Of a DNA stretch of 64,000 nt, positions 35,914 through 46,473 are shown piece after piece. Every line of letters starts with the position of its first letter. Positions within the stretch are counted from its first letter, which is position 1. The notes beneath the pieces are model-generated. The model searched no databases and had not been told where the DNA came from. It saw only the letters and a list, made by a program, of their open reading frames with translations. The DNA is from Sepioteuthis lessoniana (taxonomy: Eukaryota > Mollusca > Cephalopoda > Myopsida > Loliginidae): the NCBI GenBank assembly GCA_963585895.1, contig OY757921.1:51492169-51556168 (forward strand), read 5' to 3'. The position numbers and the translations under genes are program-made.

Positions 35914-35922
35914 ATATATATA
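35862..35922. repeat. (TTTC)n(TC)n(TA)n microsatellite
   Basis: TTTC units, about 20 TC units, then a short TA run. Confidence 0.95.
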
Positions 35923-35929
35923 GAAGTTT

Positions 35930-36285
35930 TCTAACTCTTTTGAGGTAATTTTTCCTTTCTTTTTCTTTCATCTCTCTTTAATGGTGTCCACTTCCAATAT
36001 TCCCAAGTGCTTGAAATTTTCTTTTTCTCCAAGCGTTCTGATGCATTCCTAATTTTTTTGCTTCTATTCCTTCAGTTGTTTATTTTTTCTTGCTTTCATT
36101 ATCAACATGGCAAATTCCAATCATATGCTTCGGCTGTATATTCTTATGATTTGTATTAAGGTTTCTAGATCTTTAAATATTTTTGCAATCACCTTATTAT
36201 CATCCATATACCTTAAATGATTTGTCGTTTCCTTTGACTTTGAAAATTTGTTTTTTCTTGGATATTTTACGCACTCACAAATTTT
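35930..36285 (-). mobile_element. LINE-Y RT fragment
   Basis: The minus strand encodes LRYMDDNKVIAKIFKDLETL (about 36215-36156), the RT catalytic box, and then downstream sequence (CCCAAGTGCTTGAAATTTTC on plus, the FKHLGIL-type part). It meets an opposite-strand LINE-Y piece at about 36285. Confidence 0.75.
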
Positions 36286-36289
36286 AGTC

Positions 36290-36665
36290 GTAAGAAGTCC
36301 CAGCAAGAAGATCAAACCAAGTAATTGCTCACAAAAAAAAGGAGAACCGGCCAAATAGTAAACTTTGCTGTTCCAGAGTACAAAGGAGTGAAAAGCAAAC
36401 AAAATGAAAAGTGAAAAAAAGTATTTACATCTTGCCAGAATACTAAAAAGCTGTGAAACATGAGTGTGCGAGTGGTTCCAGTAGTAATAGGGGCGCTTGA
36501 AACAATCCTTAGATCTTGGTAACGTTGACTGGAGAAGTTGAAAATAGTAAGACGAGTCAAGACCATTCAAACTACATGATTGTTTAGGTCAGCCAGAATT
36601 CTAAGAAGAGTTCTGTCAAATTAAGGAGACTTTCTGTCATTCGGACTTTAGCGAAACACTTGCAA
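36290..36665 (+). mobile_element. LINE-Y 3' end, opposite orientation
   Basis: The plus strand shows GGAGAACCGGCCAAATAGTA, then AAACATGAGTGTGCGAGTGG, then GTCAGCCAGAATTCTAAGAA and ATTAAGGAGACTTTCTGTCA. These are the C-terminal LINE-Y segments in order (AARILRRVLE-type). Joined head-on to the fragment ending at 36285. Confidence 0.7.
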
Positions 36666-36699
36666 GGTGAGGTAATAGTAATCATAATCAAAATGGAGA

Positions 36700-37740
36700 A
36701 AACAATAGGAAAAATATAACCTTAGCCTGTAGTGGCTACAGAAAGGCATATGGTGTGCCCGAAAACTTGGAATTTAGAAAATCTGAAAATGTTTATGATA
36801 TCCAATAAAATCATAAATTACATCACGAAATCACTGGAAAACTGTATAGTGGAATTAGCTGCCGGATTTTAAACCCTAATAGAATAGGTTATCCAAAGAG
36901 ACATCTTCGAAGGAGACTCACTAACGTCACTACATTTGATGATCCCATTTAATTACATACTTAGGAAATGCACGGGAGGGGTTTTATAATTTTTTTAAAT
37001 CACAGCAAAAAATCAACTGTCTTATTCACATGGATAATATCGGGATGCCTTGGAAAAAGGAAAATAACTGCTGACCGTGATACAAGCAGTAAGATTATAC
37101 AGGTATGATAAAGGAATTGAATTTGACACAGATTAATGTGACATGCTTACAATAAAGAGTGTGAAAAAAGAGACAACGAAAGGAATAGAACTTTAAATAA
37201 GGAATGCTTGGAGATAAGGAAAATTCCAAGTATTAGGGAAGCGGACACGATCAAACAAAGAGGAAATAAAGAAAAGTAATAAAAGATTACCTCAGAAAAA
37301 CAAGAAAACACCACGATATCAAGCTCTGTTTCAAAATCTTATAAAGGGAATAAAGACCTATGCAGTTCCTCTTTGATGATATTCTGGTTCATTCTTAAAA
37401 TGTGAAAAAGAATTCAAACAAATTGACCATAGAAGAAGAAAATTGATGCCTATTTACAAGGCGTAACAACCGAGAGTTGAAATTGACAGACTGAGTGGAA
37501 CATAAAAAAAGGATGAAGAGTATTCAGGAGCATTGTGGATTATGTAGATGCATCATTACAAGGACTTGAAGATAACAATAAAAATAGCAAAGAACGACTA
37601 ATTACAGCAGCCAGTAACAACGATGGTAAAAAACTGTAAAATAACAAAAACTAGAAAAAAAAAAGAAAGAAAAGAAAAATAGCTCTGTGGATATCTCAAG
37701 CGACAAAATGGAGAAATTGTGCATAAAAACATGTGGATAT
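36700..37740 (+). mobile_element. LINE-Y copy, part upstream of the LTR-like insertion
   Basis: The plus strand encodes an RT segment with GYRKAYGVPENLEF-like sequence, HMDNI in place of YMDDI (about 37029-37043), and thumb-region remnants. The REL/thumb junction KERLITAASNN (37590-37620) follows. It ends LCGYLKRQNGEIVHKNMWI at 37740. The text resumes in frame after the insertion at 40087 (SLRNGTKRE), so this and 40087-40790 are one LINE split in two. Several stops and frameshifts elsewhere show that it was already dead or has decayed since. Confidence 0.78.
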
Positions 37741-38040
37741 TGTTGCGGAGCCAATAAGCGTGTCGGCTCTGCAAAATAAGTTTTAGGGTTTAAATGCGTG
37801 CGAGTAGTGACAGCCAAAGACAATGAAGGAGACAAAGAGGCAAGGTAACAGGATACAACAAAAGTGACGATTTTATTTGTCGGAATTACAAACGTGTATG
37901 TAAATGTCCGTGGCGGTTGTATGTGGTCTTCAGCTAGATGGGTGATGTCGTTAGCTGGTATGGTCGAGTTGTAGATGTGCGCAGCTGGACGTTCGACGAG
38001 GGTAGCTGGCGTAGGTCGAGTTGTGGAGATACAGCTAGAT

Positions 38041-38325
38041 GTTTGATGCAGGTAAGTTGAGATCGGTCGGGTCGTTGAATGCAGCTGGAAGAAAGTAGCG
38101 GAAAGCCGAAGTCGGTCGAGTCGTTGAATGCAGCTGGACGATCATAGCGGGAAGCTGAGGTCGGTCGAGTCGTTGAATGCAGCTGGACAATCATAGCGGA
38201 AAGCTGAGGTAGGTTGAGTCGTTGAATGCAGCTGGAAGATCGCAGCAGAAAGCCGAAGTCGGTCGAGTCGTTGAATGCAGCTGGACGATTGTAGCGGGAA
38301 GCTGAGGTTGGTCGAGTCGTTTTGG
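38041..38325 (+). repeat. 49-bp tandem repeat inside the LTR-like element
   Basis: Five to six units of about 49 bp, each with GTCGGTCGAGTCGTTGAATG then CAGCTGGACGATCATAGCGG and GAAGCTGAG. Confidence 0.9.
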
Positions 38326-38610
38326 TTGCTAGCCGGTACAGCGAGTCGTCGTGGCTAGTTGTTGTAATGATAGGGCAGTCCGTAACAGCGAGTCGTTACG
38401 TGGACTGGATGCTGTATTGTTGGAGCGTCGTGGTCGGTAGATCGATATCCCGGTTTTGACAGTACGTTGGGTTAACCGGGGGTGTGTCGATCTGGTTGCA
38501 AGCTCGTAACAGTGTGTCGTTACGTGGGCCAGATGATGCAATGCTAGTGTAGTCCGTAACAGCGAGTCGTTACGTGGACTAGATGATGCATTGCCAGGGT
38601 ATCGATGAAG

Positions 38611-38940
38611 CGTGGGCTTTGTCGTGCCCCTAGCTGTGCAGGCGTATCGTTTGCGGTGGTTATGGTTTTGTCGTGCCAAATAGCTGGGAAGGCGTATCGT
38701 TGACGGTAGCTATGGCTTTGTCGTGCCAAATAGCTGTGTAGGCGTATCGTTGACGGTAGTTATGGCTTTGTCATTCCATATAGCTGTGCGGGCGTATCGT
38801 TGACGGTAGCTACGGCTTTGTCGTGCCAGATAGCTGAGCGGGCGTATCGTTGACGGTAGCTACGGCTTTGTCGTGCCAGATAGTTGTGCGGGCGTATCGT
38901 TGGCGGAAGCTATGGCTTTTCATGCCAAAGCTGTGGTGGT
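38611..38940 (+). repeat. 50-bp tandem repeat inside the LTR-like element
   Basis: TATGGCTTTG/TACGGCTTTG unit starts at 38711, 38761, 38811 and 38861 give an exact 50-bp period, with CGTATCGTTGACGGTAGC in each. Diverged units continue to about 39030. The 53733 copy carries a related but shorter array. Confidence 0.92.
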
Positions 38941-40086
38941 AGCTTGGGCTTTTCGCGCTGAAGCTGTGCAGTAGCTAAGGCTTTTTGCGCCAAAGCTATG
39001 CGAGCATATCGGGCGGTTGCTAAGGCTTGCGCGCCAAAGCTCTGCACTGTCGAGCGAACAGGCCAGGTGACCGAGGCTAAAACTGGCGTTATCTTAGTGC
39101 TGTGCGGATAGTCGAGCGGTAACTAAAGGCTAACCCTTGCCTTTAGCACTGCGCATCCAAACGGACGAGCGGAACCGAGTGATGGTTAAGACCAGCTGGT
39201 CTTAGTAGTGAGTCCTCTTCGTGTTTGCCTCCAGGCCGTCTATTTCGACTGGTCGTTAATGACCGCCAGAGATAATCCGACCCGCAGAAGTGGACCTCTC
39301 ATGGCCCTTAAAAAGAACCCTAAAAAAAAGGTTTAATCTGTCATTAGAAGTGGCGGTGAGGTGGGTGTAACCACGATAACGTAGGACCCGAGCCTCATGG
39401 AGCCGAGTGGCCCCTGAGAGCGTCTGCGTAGACCTCTGATATTTATCGATGTGTCCCACCAACGCACGAATATGGCAGAAAGCCGTTTTTAAGGTGGGTC
39501 TGGTCGCAGGGCCGAAGCCCAGACGCGTCCGGCAAGGCCAAAAATACCTTCGGCCTCGTCTGCATTCCCCTTTTTGGGCGCTAGGCAATAAACTCCCCCC
39601 GAAGTGGGTAAAAGCCTGGGGGATGCCTCCCTGAGGCCGGAGGAAATCTCCAGTGCCGATGCACACCCGGCAAAACCGCCCAGAGGTAAGACGGCCTACC
39701 GAATGCAATCCAACAACTGGAGAGGAAAGGCCACACACAAACGCCCCAGAGCGTCCATGCTGACATCTGAATTTTCGCCGCCTGAAGCCTTTTTCATATG
39801 TCGCTCCACGTGAATAGAAAGTTCTTCTACAAAAAAATGGACGCAAAAAATAAGTACTTCTATATCCCTGTATAGGCTACCGAAGAGTATTACTTCCATT
39901 TTTATAGAATTATTTCAGGCAGAAGTGTTTTGTAAATGTTGATAAATGTTAATTTATCCCTTTCTTAGCTGTAACGGCCGGTTAGAGTCGAAAAAGGGTT
40001 TCATCATTTCCGGCCGTACCCTGATGTTATTTTTCTTGGGCGAAGATGTAATCCGATCTGTTTACGTTCGTAGGCCGGTCACGACA

Positions 40087-40790
40087 ATATCACTAAGAAA
40101 TGGAACCAAGAGAGAAATTTAATCTCGTCTAATTGTGGTACAAAATCTGATGATACGCAAAATGATCGTAAGTGGAGGTGATGAGGTTACAGAGGTGAAA
40201 TGAGCAATCCCATAGTAAATGAATACAGGAAACTAGCACAGAAGCAGTACAAGACTTGGTACGATTGGTTGGGAAACGTGATCGACTGGAAATTGAACAA
40301 GATATTCAAATTGTCCCTATTTACAAATGATATTTACACAAACCAGAATCTGTCCGAGAAAACGAGTCACATAAACCAATATGGGGCATTGAGGTACAAT
40401 CAATTAATGTAATCCTAGCCAGAAGACCAGACGAAGTGTTAATTTATTTTTAAAAAATGTTGCCGTCCAGTAGATTTTACCGTTTCAGAGGACCAGAGAA
40501 TGTAAATAAAGAAACTGAAAAGATAGACAAATACTTCATTCTTATCTGATAAACTAAAAAAAAAAAATGGTTGACGGCAACATCATTTGTAATCGATACG
40601 CTTGAAAAAGATCTCAATGGCTTGTAAAACCAGGAAGAATTTAAAAAAAATAGAAGAATTGACACTATACTAACCACAACATTGTTAAGATCAGCTAGAA
40701 TTCTGAGAATAGTCATGGAGACCTGAAGAGGTCTGCTGTCATTCAGACACCATTTAGACCACCAGCTAACATTGGTTTGAAGAACTCATA
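40087..40790 (+). mobile_element. LINE-Y copy, part downstream of the LTR-like insertion
   Basis: It resumes SLRNGTKRE, then YRKLAQKQYKTWYDWLGNVI (40224-40285; consensus KLAQKEYKxxHDW). It continues to the C-terminus (ATTCTGAGAATAGTCATGGA at about 40698). The first cysteines of the Cys/His motif are lost in this copy. Confidence 0.78.
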
Positions 40791-40799
40791 AAAAGTGAC

Positions 40800-41955
40800 T
40801 TCTCGAAACCAAACTACATAGCAGAAATCGCATCAAAGAGATACATACCAGTGCTGTTCTCTTAGTAAAATAATCGGGACCATTCTTAAAGTAGACCAGA
40901 AAAGAACTCCAACAAACGGACCAGAGAACAAGAAAGCTCGTGACGACACATAAGATGCATACATCCCAGAGATGACTAGGACAGACTGTATGTGTAAAGA
41001 AAAAAAGTAGGAAGAGGTCTTGCCAGTATTCAAGATAGTATCGATGCATCGATACAACAACTGGAAGGCATAGAAATAATACTGACCACATAGAAAAAAT
41101 ATAGGAAAACAAAAATGGAAAGGAAAATAACTGTATGGATATTTCAAGCGACAAATAAGCAAAATATTTCTTAGGAAAACTTGGATATGGCTAGAGAAAA
41201 GGTGGATGTGGCTAAGAAGGGTAAACCTTACATAGAGAAACTGAATCTCTTCTGATATCAGCACAAAACAACGCCATAAGGACTAACTTTGTCAAAGCAA
41301 AAATAGAAGGAACAAAACAACACGTGTAGACTATATGGCGACACAGACGAAACAATTCATCAAATAATAAGCGAATGCTGTAAATTAGTGCTAAGAGAGT
41401 ATAAGACAAGACTCAACTGAGTGGGGAAAGAGATCCACAGGGAATGGTGCGAGGCATTTAAGTTTGACCCTACGAACAAATGGTATATGTATAACTCGGA
41501 ATCCATCCTGGATAACACGACGCGCAAGAGTCTGAGGGATTTTGAGATACAAACGGATCATCTAATCTCGGCCTGTCGATTAAATTTAGTGATGACCAAC
41601 AGAAGAAAAAAGAGAACTAGTCGAATCACGGACTTGCCGTTTCAGCTGATGACAGGGTAAAACCGAAGGAAAGCGAAAAGGGAGATAAATACCTAAACCT
41701 TGTTAAAAAACTGAAAAAAAAAATCTACGGAACATGAAAGTGACAGTGATACCAATTGTAATTAGTACGCTCGTTAAAGTCACCAACGGATTGGTACAGG
41801 AACTTGAGGAATTGGAAATGAGAGGTCAAGTGGCGACAATCCGAATAACAGCATTGTTGAGATCGACCAGAATACTAAGAAGAGTCCTGGAGACGTGAGG
41901 AGACTTGCTATCACTCAGGTTCTAATTAAAAACCATCAGATCACGCATGTATGAA
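40800..41955 (+). mobile_element. LINE-Y copy, post-RT region to 3' end
   Basis: From a PVLF..IIGTILKV-like segment through QLEGIE-like and KTWIWLEKR. The frame at 41421-41660 (EWCEAFKFDPTNKWYMYNSE and QTDHLISACRLNLVMTNRRK) leads to IEIDQNTKKSPGDVRRLAI at the end. In QTDHLISACRLNLV the RPDL of other copies is changed to RLNL. Many stops lie upstream. Confidence 0.8.
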
Positions 41956-42400
41956 GGACCCTCAAATGAGTAAAATAATCTGAACATTAAAGATGGAATA
42001 TTCAAAGGAGATCCGATGTTTTTTGCATTACTCAAATAGCTGTCCGTAAAAACCCACGAAGGATAGTAAAAAAAGAAGTTGGCGACCATAGTCAAGGGTG
42101 ACCCGAAGGCTCCCTTTTCGATAGCTTACTACACCAAGGTGTAGGGTAGGGCGCGACTCCTTTCCCTGGATTGCTCCACTTTACCCTTGATCCGTACCTT
42201 ATAATGCTGAGTGTTAAGCAAGGAGGCATCAAGTACCATTTTTTGAGTCTTTGGTATGACTCGACCTGGGATTGAACCCAGGTCTCCCGGGCCATTGGCG
42301 AACACTCTAACCGCTAGGCCAATGTCCGGTAAAACGAAGGATAGTAAAAACTGAAAATAAAACTAATGATGATAATAATAATGATGATAATAATACAACG
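41956..42400 (+). mobile_element. LINE-Y RT fragment interrupted by SINE-B
   Basis: IFKGDPMFFALLK (about 42000-42038) resembles the GDxLSxLLF motif of the RT. The fragment is broken at 42072 by SINE-B and resumes at 42334, then ends in ATGATAATAATAATGATGAT repeats. Confidence 0.6.
42056..42350 (-). mobile_element. SINE-B with perfect 17-bp target duplication
   Basis: ACGAAGGATAGTAAAAA occurs at 42056-42072 and 42334-42350, flanking a 261-bp SINE on the minus strand. A box TGGCCTAGCGG (42321-42311), B box GGTTCAATCCC (42278-42268), central part ATGCCTCCTTGCTTAACACT and CAGCATTATAAGGTACGGAT, 3' part TACACCTTGGTGTAGTAAGC. The intact duplication and boxes make this one of the youngest insertions in the window. 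Confidence 0.93.
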
Positions 42401-42736
42401 TGTGGGAGATCAATTTAGTGTAATCTTTCACCAGTCTACACTTCCCAATTGGCAATGCCATGTTTGCTTGATAAATTTCATGGAGGTTGGAAGGCTCGAC
42501 TTCAGTTGATTTCGATGATGTGTTTAACAGGCACACTCCTGGGGCGGGAAAAGACAATGTTCAAGTTGATATTTATGTATGGATCAGCATATTTGCTGAT
42601 GATCATACTGTACTTATGGCGATCTCACAAGAATCGACTTGAAATTAAGGAGGTAAACAAATATGCATTTATAAAACCTTTTTGTAATTATATTTATTAA
42701 TTGAATATATTTACCAAACACTCCACATTATTATAG

Positions 42737-42968
42737 GGGGTGTCCTTGTGGTGTAATTGTTAAAACGCTGGACTGCGGAATCGTTGTAAGCGTGTTCGAA
42801 CTCAAGTCGCGTTATTACGTTCACTTTCCGAAAAATACCCATGGGAAAGATATTAACCCCCTTATCCTCCTAGTTATGGGTTAAATAGGACAACTGCTGT
42901 CTTTCTAGAAGGATTGATTTAGTATTAAATTTGCCTAGAAGGTTGATATGCCATTAAAACAACAAACA
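42737..42968 (+). mobile_element. SINE-C copy, best preserved
   Basis: A tRNA-like head (TGTCCTTGTGGTGTAATTGT, B-box-like TGTTCGAACTC at 42793-42803). A central domain (ACCCATGGGAAAGATATTAA, CTCCTAGTTATGGGTTAAAT) resembles that of SINE-A. The tail is GAAGGTTGATATGCCATTAA with AACAACAAAC. No clear target duplication. Confidence 0.8.
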
Positions 42969-42999
42969 GTGCGATTATAATGTAACCAAAGGTCAAATA

Positions 43000-43230
43000 C
43001 TTGGCAAATTTCAACCAGTTTCAATTCAGAGTTTTCTTTCTCCTAGACCAGTTGCCATACTCAAGTTAAATAGTCCAGTCCGGGCTACTACTTATCCATA
43101 TTCAGAGTGAAGATAATTAGATTCATATCTTTTTCGAGTGTATTACCGCTAGGTGGAATGCAAAAGGCTTCATCGAGGATTTGAACTTGGTTCCTCGTTT
43201 TCATATCTGGCCACCATAATTATTACACCC
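43000..43230 (-). mobile_element. SINE-A copy
   Basis: In reverse: CAATTCAGAGTTTTCTTTCT, CCTAGACCAGTTGCCATACT, GATTCATATCTTTTTCGAGT and the B-box side GAGGATTTGAACTTGG. TA repeats (43233-43254) lie at its head side. Confidence 0.75.
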
Positions 43231-43232
43231 CT

Positions 43233-43254
<22 letters not shown>

Positions 43255-43263
<9 letters not shown>

Positions 43264-43689
43264 GGTTGCCATTTAAGATTACTAACGGAGTACCTGGGTT
43301 TTTGAAAATAATTTTTCTAAAAGTATTTAAAACATAATCGAAATGAAAGGTCTAAAGTGAACGTTCACCAAAATTGATGACATTATCAATTGTGACATTA
43401 ATAAAGGGGAACATGACTATCTTGCTAAGATCTAAAGATCTGATTGAAAATCAGAATAGATATGTTTACCGGGTAACGAATATAAACCTTCTGGGCTCTG
43501 AAGTAATAAAACGGGACCATTACGCTAGATCCTGAATGTTTGGGACCTCTGCGATAACCCTACCACCAGACAATATAAAAGCTCAGAGGAGCATCGTCGG
43601 AATTATCACCTATCACAGTCGTTGGATTCGAAACGATTCACTAAAAATTCGCGAGTAAAAGAACAGCACTATATTTCTTTACCTGCAAA
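43255..43689. other. Unassigned, with a promoter-like patch
   Basis: ACAATATAAAAGCTC at about 43573 looks like a TATA box, and AAAATAAAA lies at about 43688. It may belong to the fossil retroelement that follows, but no matching copy was found. Confidence 0.3.
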
Positions 43690-45010
43690 ATAAAATATTT
43701 CTTTGAATATTTGAAGAAGAAATTAGAAAAAGCTGTAGTATACACTACAGGCAAGGAAAATCCCTTGAAAGTTAAACTGATGCTTGCTATATGAGCTTAG
43801 CCGCGATGCTAAATCAAGGAGGCAGGACGATTTCATTCATGTCCAGATCTCTAAACACCTCTGAAAAAAGCCACTACCCGGCGGTTAAAGAAGCTAACGC
43901 AATTGTGGAAACAATAAAGGAATGAAATCATATTCGATAACTGTTTCATGGACCAAAAAGCTCTAACTTTTCAATAAGTAATTCATTTTCAATAAGTAAA
44001 AAACTTCGTACTCTGAAAACGACAAAATTAATCGCTTGCGAACTGAACTCTACATTTACAAATATCGAATCAAATATCCACTGGCATAAAAAAAACAATG
44101 CCCAGATGCGTTAACCAAAGTCCATTGCTCTTCTTTTGTAAACATCGACGTTAAAGGATCATATGTTAATCTATGTCATCCTGGAATATCAAGAATGAAG
44201 CACTCTAACAAATCGAGTCAACAGCGCACATATAGAGAAGGATAGAAGAATGTAATGTGTTGGTCGTAGAAAAGCCAAGATTTGAAAGAGGAGGTAAATT
44301 AATCAAAACCATCCAACCGTAGGAATGATTGAAAATAGATTTCTTGGAACCGTTTCCTTAAAATCGAGAGGCAAACAAGTATTTATTGACAATCATTATA
44401 TAGGTTATTCCCTTTTACTATTTGCGTGTAAGGACATGCTTTTCACAACTGTGTTAATTTGCTTAAGATAATTATTCTGCATATTTAATACATCAAGTTA
44501 CATATACTTTGATAAAAGACCTAATTTTATTCTGGAAAATTTAAGATGTTTTGCGAGAAAGGAATTTCTACGATAAGTCTACTGCCTACAACCCATGAGA
44601 AAACGCTCAAGTGAAGAGACCGAAAAAAAATTTCGTGGAGGACGATTAACTTAGATTTAAAATCGAGAGGTTTATCCGTGGATCTATGGGAAACTGCAAT
44701 CTGACGCTCTTCCCTTGATTCATCTCTCCCTTAATGTGTACAACCACAAATTGTACTTACCATGAACGGGTATTTTATTATTCGAGAAAATCTGGTTCCA
44801 GGATATCAGTTATTTCTTGGTTGATGACTTTTGGAAAAGTGTTTGTGAGAAACTTCGTTTGGAACAAGTAAGAGCCTGCTGTACGAACGGATGAACTGAT
44901 TCAGACGAATACCAATTACGCTCTTTTTACCTTAGCAAATGGAAAAGAATAGAGCTCTCTATCACGATGAATTCCGAATCTGAATCAGTTGCAATTGTCT
45001 TAAATAGCCC
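43690..45010 (+). mobile_element. Fossil Ty3/gypsy pol (RNase H and integrase region)
   Basis: The plus strand holds, in order, an RNase H segment (AMLNQGGRTISFMSRSLNTS, about 43807-43866), an integrase zinc-binding remnant (NLCHPGISRMKHS, about 44170-44208), integrase core remnants and the late NLDLKSRGLSVDLWE part (about 44655-44697). The type resembles the CsRn1/Kobold lineage known from molluscs and flatworms. The element is old and heavily broken (well over ten breaks). LTRs are not identified. Confidence 0.7.
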
Positions 45011-45694
45011 TGTACTGGATTTAGATGGAAAAAATTATTCGAATTATTTATCTCTATGCAATTCTTCACTTTATAAATAAGAGTTGATAAACTGGATGCG
45101 AAACAAGTTTAAAACTTGAAGACAAATCTACGCGAAAAATAATAACAAATACTTTCAACAAATTTTACTTTACAACAACGTTCTTATAAATTTTTTCATC
45201 ACCAATAGATCCGTACATATTCTCTAAAAGAGAAATCACAATCCTATAAAAGAAGAGAAATACCTACCTAGATAAGAATTTACAAAGAAATCTATATAAC
45301 AGGGGAAATATGATATTTAATAATGTTTCTTGAAAAAATGTCATATCGATAAAAAAAATTGGAATTTTAATAATTGAATCAACTCACTCACTTTTTACAG
45401 AATATGCATTGTCGGATAAAGTTTACGGAGAGTGAGCTGATAGATCTAGCAATTCATGAAACTGCACATTGTACACTAAATTTGAACAATGAAGAATTAC
45501 CAAATACAAAATTAAAATGGAAGGAAGTGGCATTCATCTGACGTTACTATCGAATGGTGTAAACTGACCCACTTGTATCACTAACAAATACATTATATTT
45601 ATAATGGCCTTTTAAAAACTTCTCAGTCACCCTCAGAAATAAGAGCATATCTGATAATACAAGCACTTCTTACAAATCTAGAAGTGGAATTCCC
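45011..45694. other. No feature recognised
   Basis: AT-rich DNA after the pol fossil. It might include remnants of its 3' end, but none can be shown. Confidence 0.35.
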
Positions 45695-45930
45695 CGTTTC
45701 CTGATGGCTTAAGTACAGAATTATGATCTCGAAGTAAGCGATTTTGAACTGTACTGGCCCTATTACGCTCGCTTTTCTACGAATTCCCAAGGGAAAGTTA
45801 TAAACTTCCTTATCTTTGCAGCTATGGGTGAATTAATATTACTGATTTTCTACAAGGATGACTTTAGAATTATAATTTCCTCGATGGTTGATATGTCATC
45901 ACAAAAAGGAACTAAATTAAAACGAGAAAA
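45695..45930 (+). mobile_element. SINE-C copy
   Basis: CGAAGTAAGCGATTTTGAAC (B-box side), ATTCCCAAGGGAAAGTTATA and CTTATCTTTGCAGCTATGGG (central domain), CGATGGTTGATATGTCATCA with CAAAAAGG (tail). Confidence 0.7.
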
Positions 45931-46037
45931 ACTGATTCCGATTTTTCTAGATTTTGAAGAAGCTGTAGTGTGATGCCACCAGATAAATGTTCAGCTATGA
46001 TCTTCCTTACGGATTAATTTTGATCATTTTTCAATGT

Positions 46038-46039
46038 AC

Positions 46040-46102
<63 letters not shown>
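46038..46102. repeat. (CA)n(TA)n(TG)n self-complementary microsatellite
   Basis: Same CA-TA-TG order as at 1855. Further (CA)n(TA)n lies at 46360-46414 and (TA)n at 46454-46473. Confidence 0.95.
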
Positions 46103-46130
46103 AGTTGAGCATCAATCTTTCATTTAAGCA

Positions 46131-46356
46131 TGTTTGATTAAATAACAAAGACACATTAAGTCTATATAATTTTATTAAGATCCTTTCAAGTTTCCTGATA
46201 AGTGTATTGATGATGGCCTATGAAAAGTCCGAAAGCGCTCGGGACAATTTCGGTAAATTGATCAACTGATTCCAACCAGAAAACAAGACACTTATCAGGA
46301 ACCTTGAAAGGATCGTAAAAAAATTATATAGACAAAATGAGTCTTTATCATTTAAT

Positions 46357-46362
<6 letters not shown>
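46131..46362. repeat. 232-bp imperfect palindrome, 75-bp arms
   Basis: The left arm 46131-46205 (TGTTTGATTAAATAACAAAG ... TTCCTGATAAGTGT) and right arm 46288-46362 are reverse complements at about 66 of 75 positions. They surround an 82-bp centre with ATTGATGATGGCCTATG and AAAAGTCCGAAAGCGCTC. The arms end in (TG)n/(CA)n runs. It could be a foldback element or two inverted Penelope-type termini. Confidence 0.88.
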
Positions 46363-46414
<52 letters not shown>

Positions 46415-46473
46415 CATGAGGCTCATTGAAAAAAGATCAAACTTCATCCATAATATATATATATATATATATA

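Larger units (their letters stand above)
37741..40086 (+). mobile_element. LTR-like element (probable solo LTR), long form
   Basis: It begins TGTTGCGGAGCC, ends CGGTCACGACA (TG...CA) and is flanked by the 4-bp direct repeat ATAT (37737-37740, 40087-40090). The same ends and many internal phrases occur at 53733-55138. No pol-like reading frame is seen inside. Most of it is GC-rich tandem repeat plus a 39100-39900 segment with CCTCCAGGCCGTCTA and GACCGCCAGAGATAATCC. Looks like a solo LTR of a Ty3-type retroelement, but a different class with TG..CA ends is possible. It is structurally complete as an insertion; no internal genes. Confidence 0.65.

Noticed and set aside
38041-38940. Regular ~50-bp repeats that could suggest a CRISPR array
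   Set aside because: The units are directly adjacent without variable spacers and lie inside an LTR-like element in animal DNA. They are ordinary tandem repeats.
39256-39846. 196-codon open frame on the minus strand
   Set aside because: It lies wholly inside the LTR-like element, overlaps open frames on the other strand, and comes from GC-rich low-stop sequence. No domain is visible.
40786-41409. Minus-strand frames of 122 and 143 codons
   Set aside because: They are the reverse of a plus-strand LINE-Y copy. The Phe/Leu/Ser-rich content is what antisense of Lys/Arg-rich coding gives.
43560-43700. 5' LTR of the fossil pol at 43690
   Set aside because: TATA-like and AATAAA-like words are present, but no second copy exists in the window and the pol remnant begins too late for this to be its leader.
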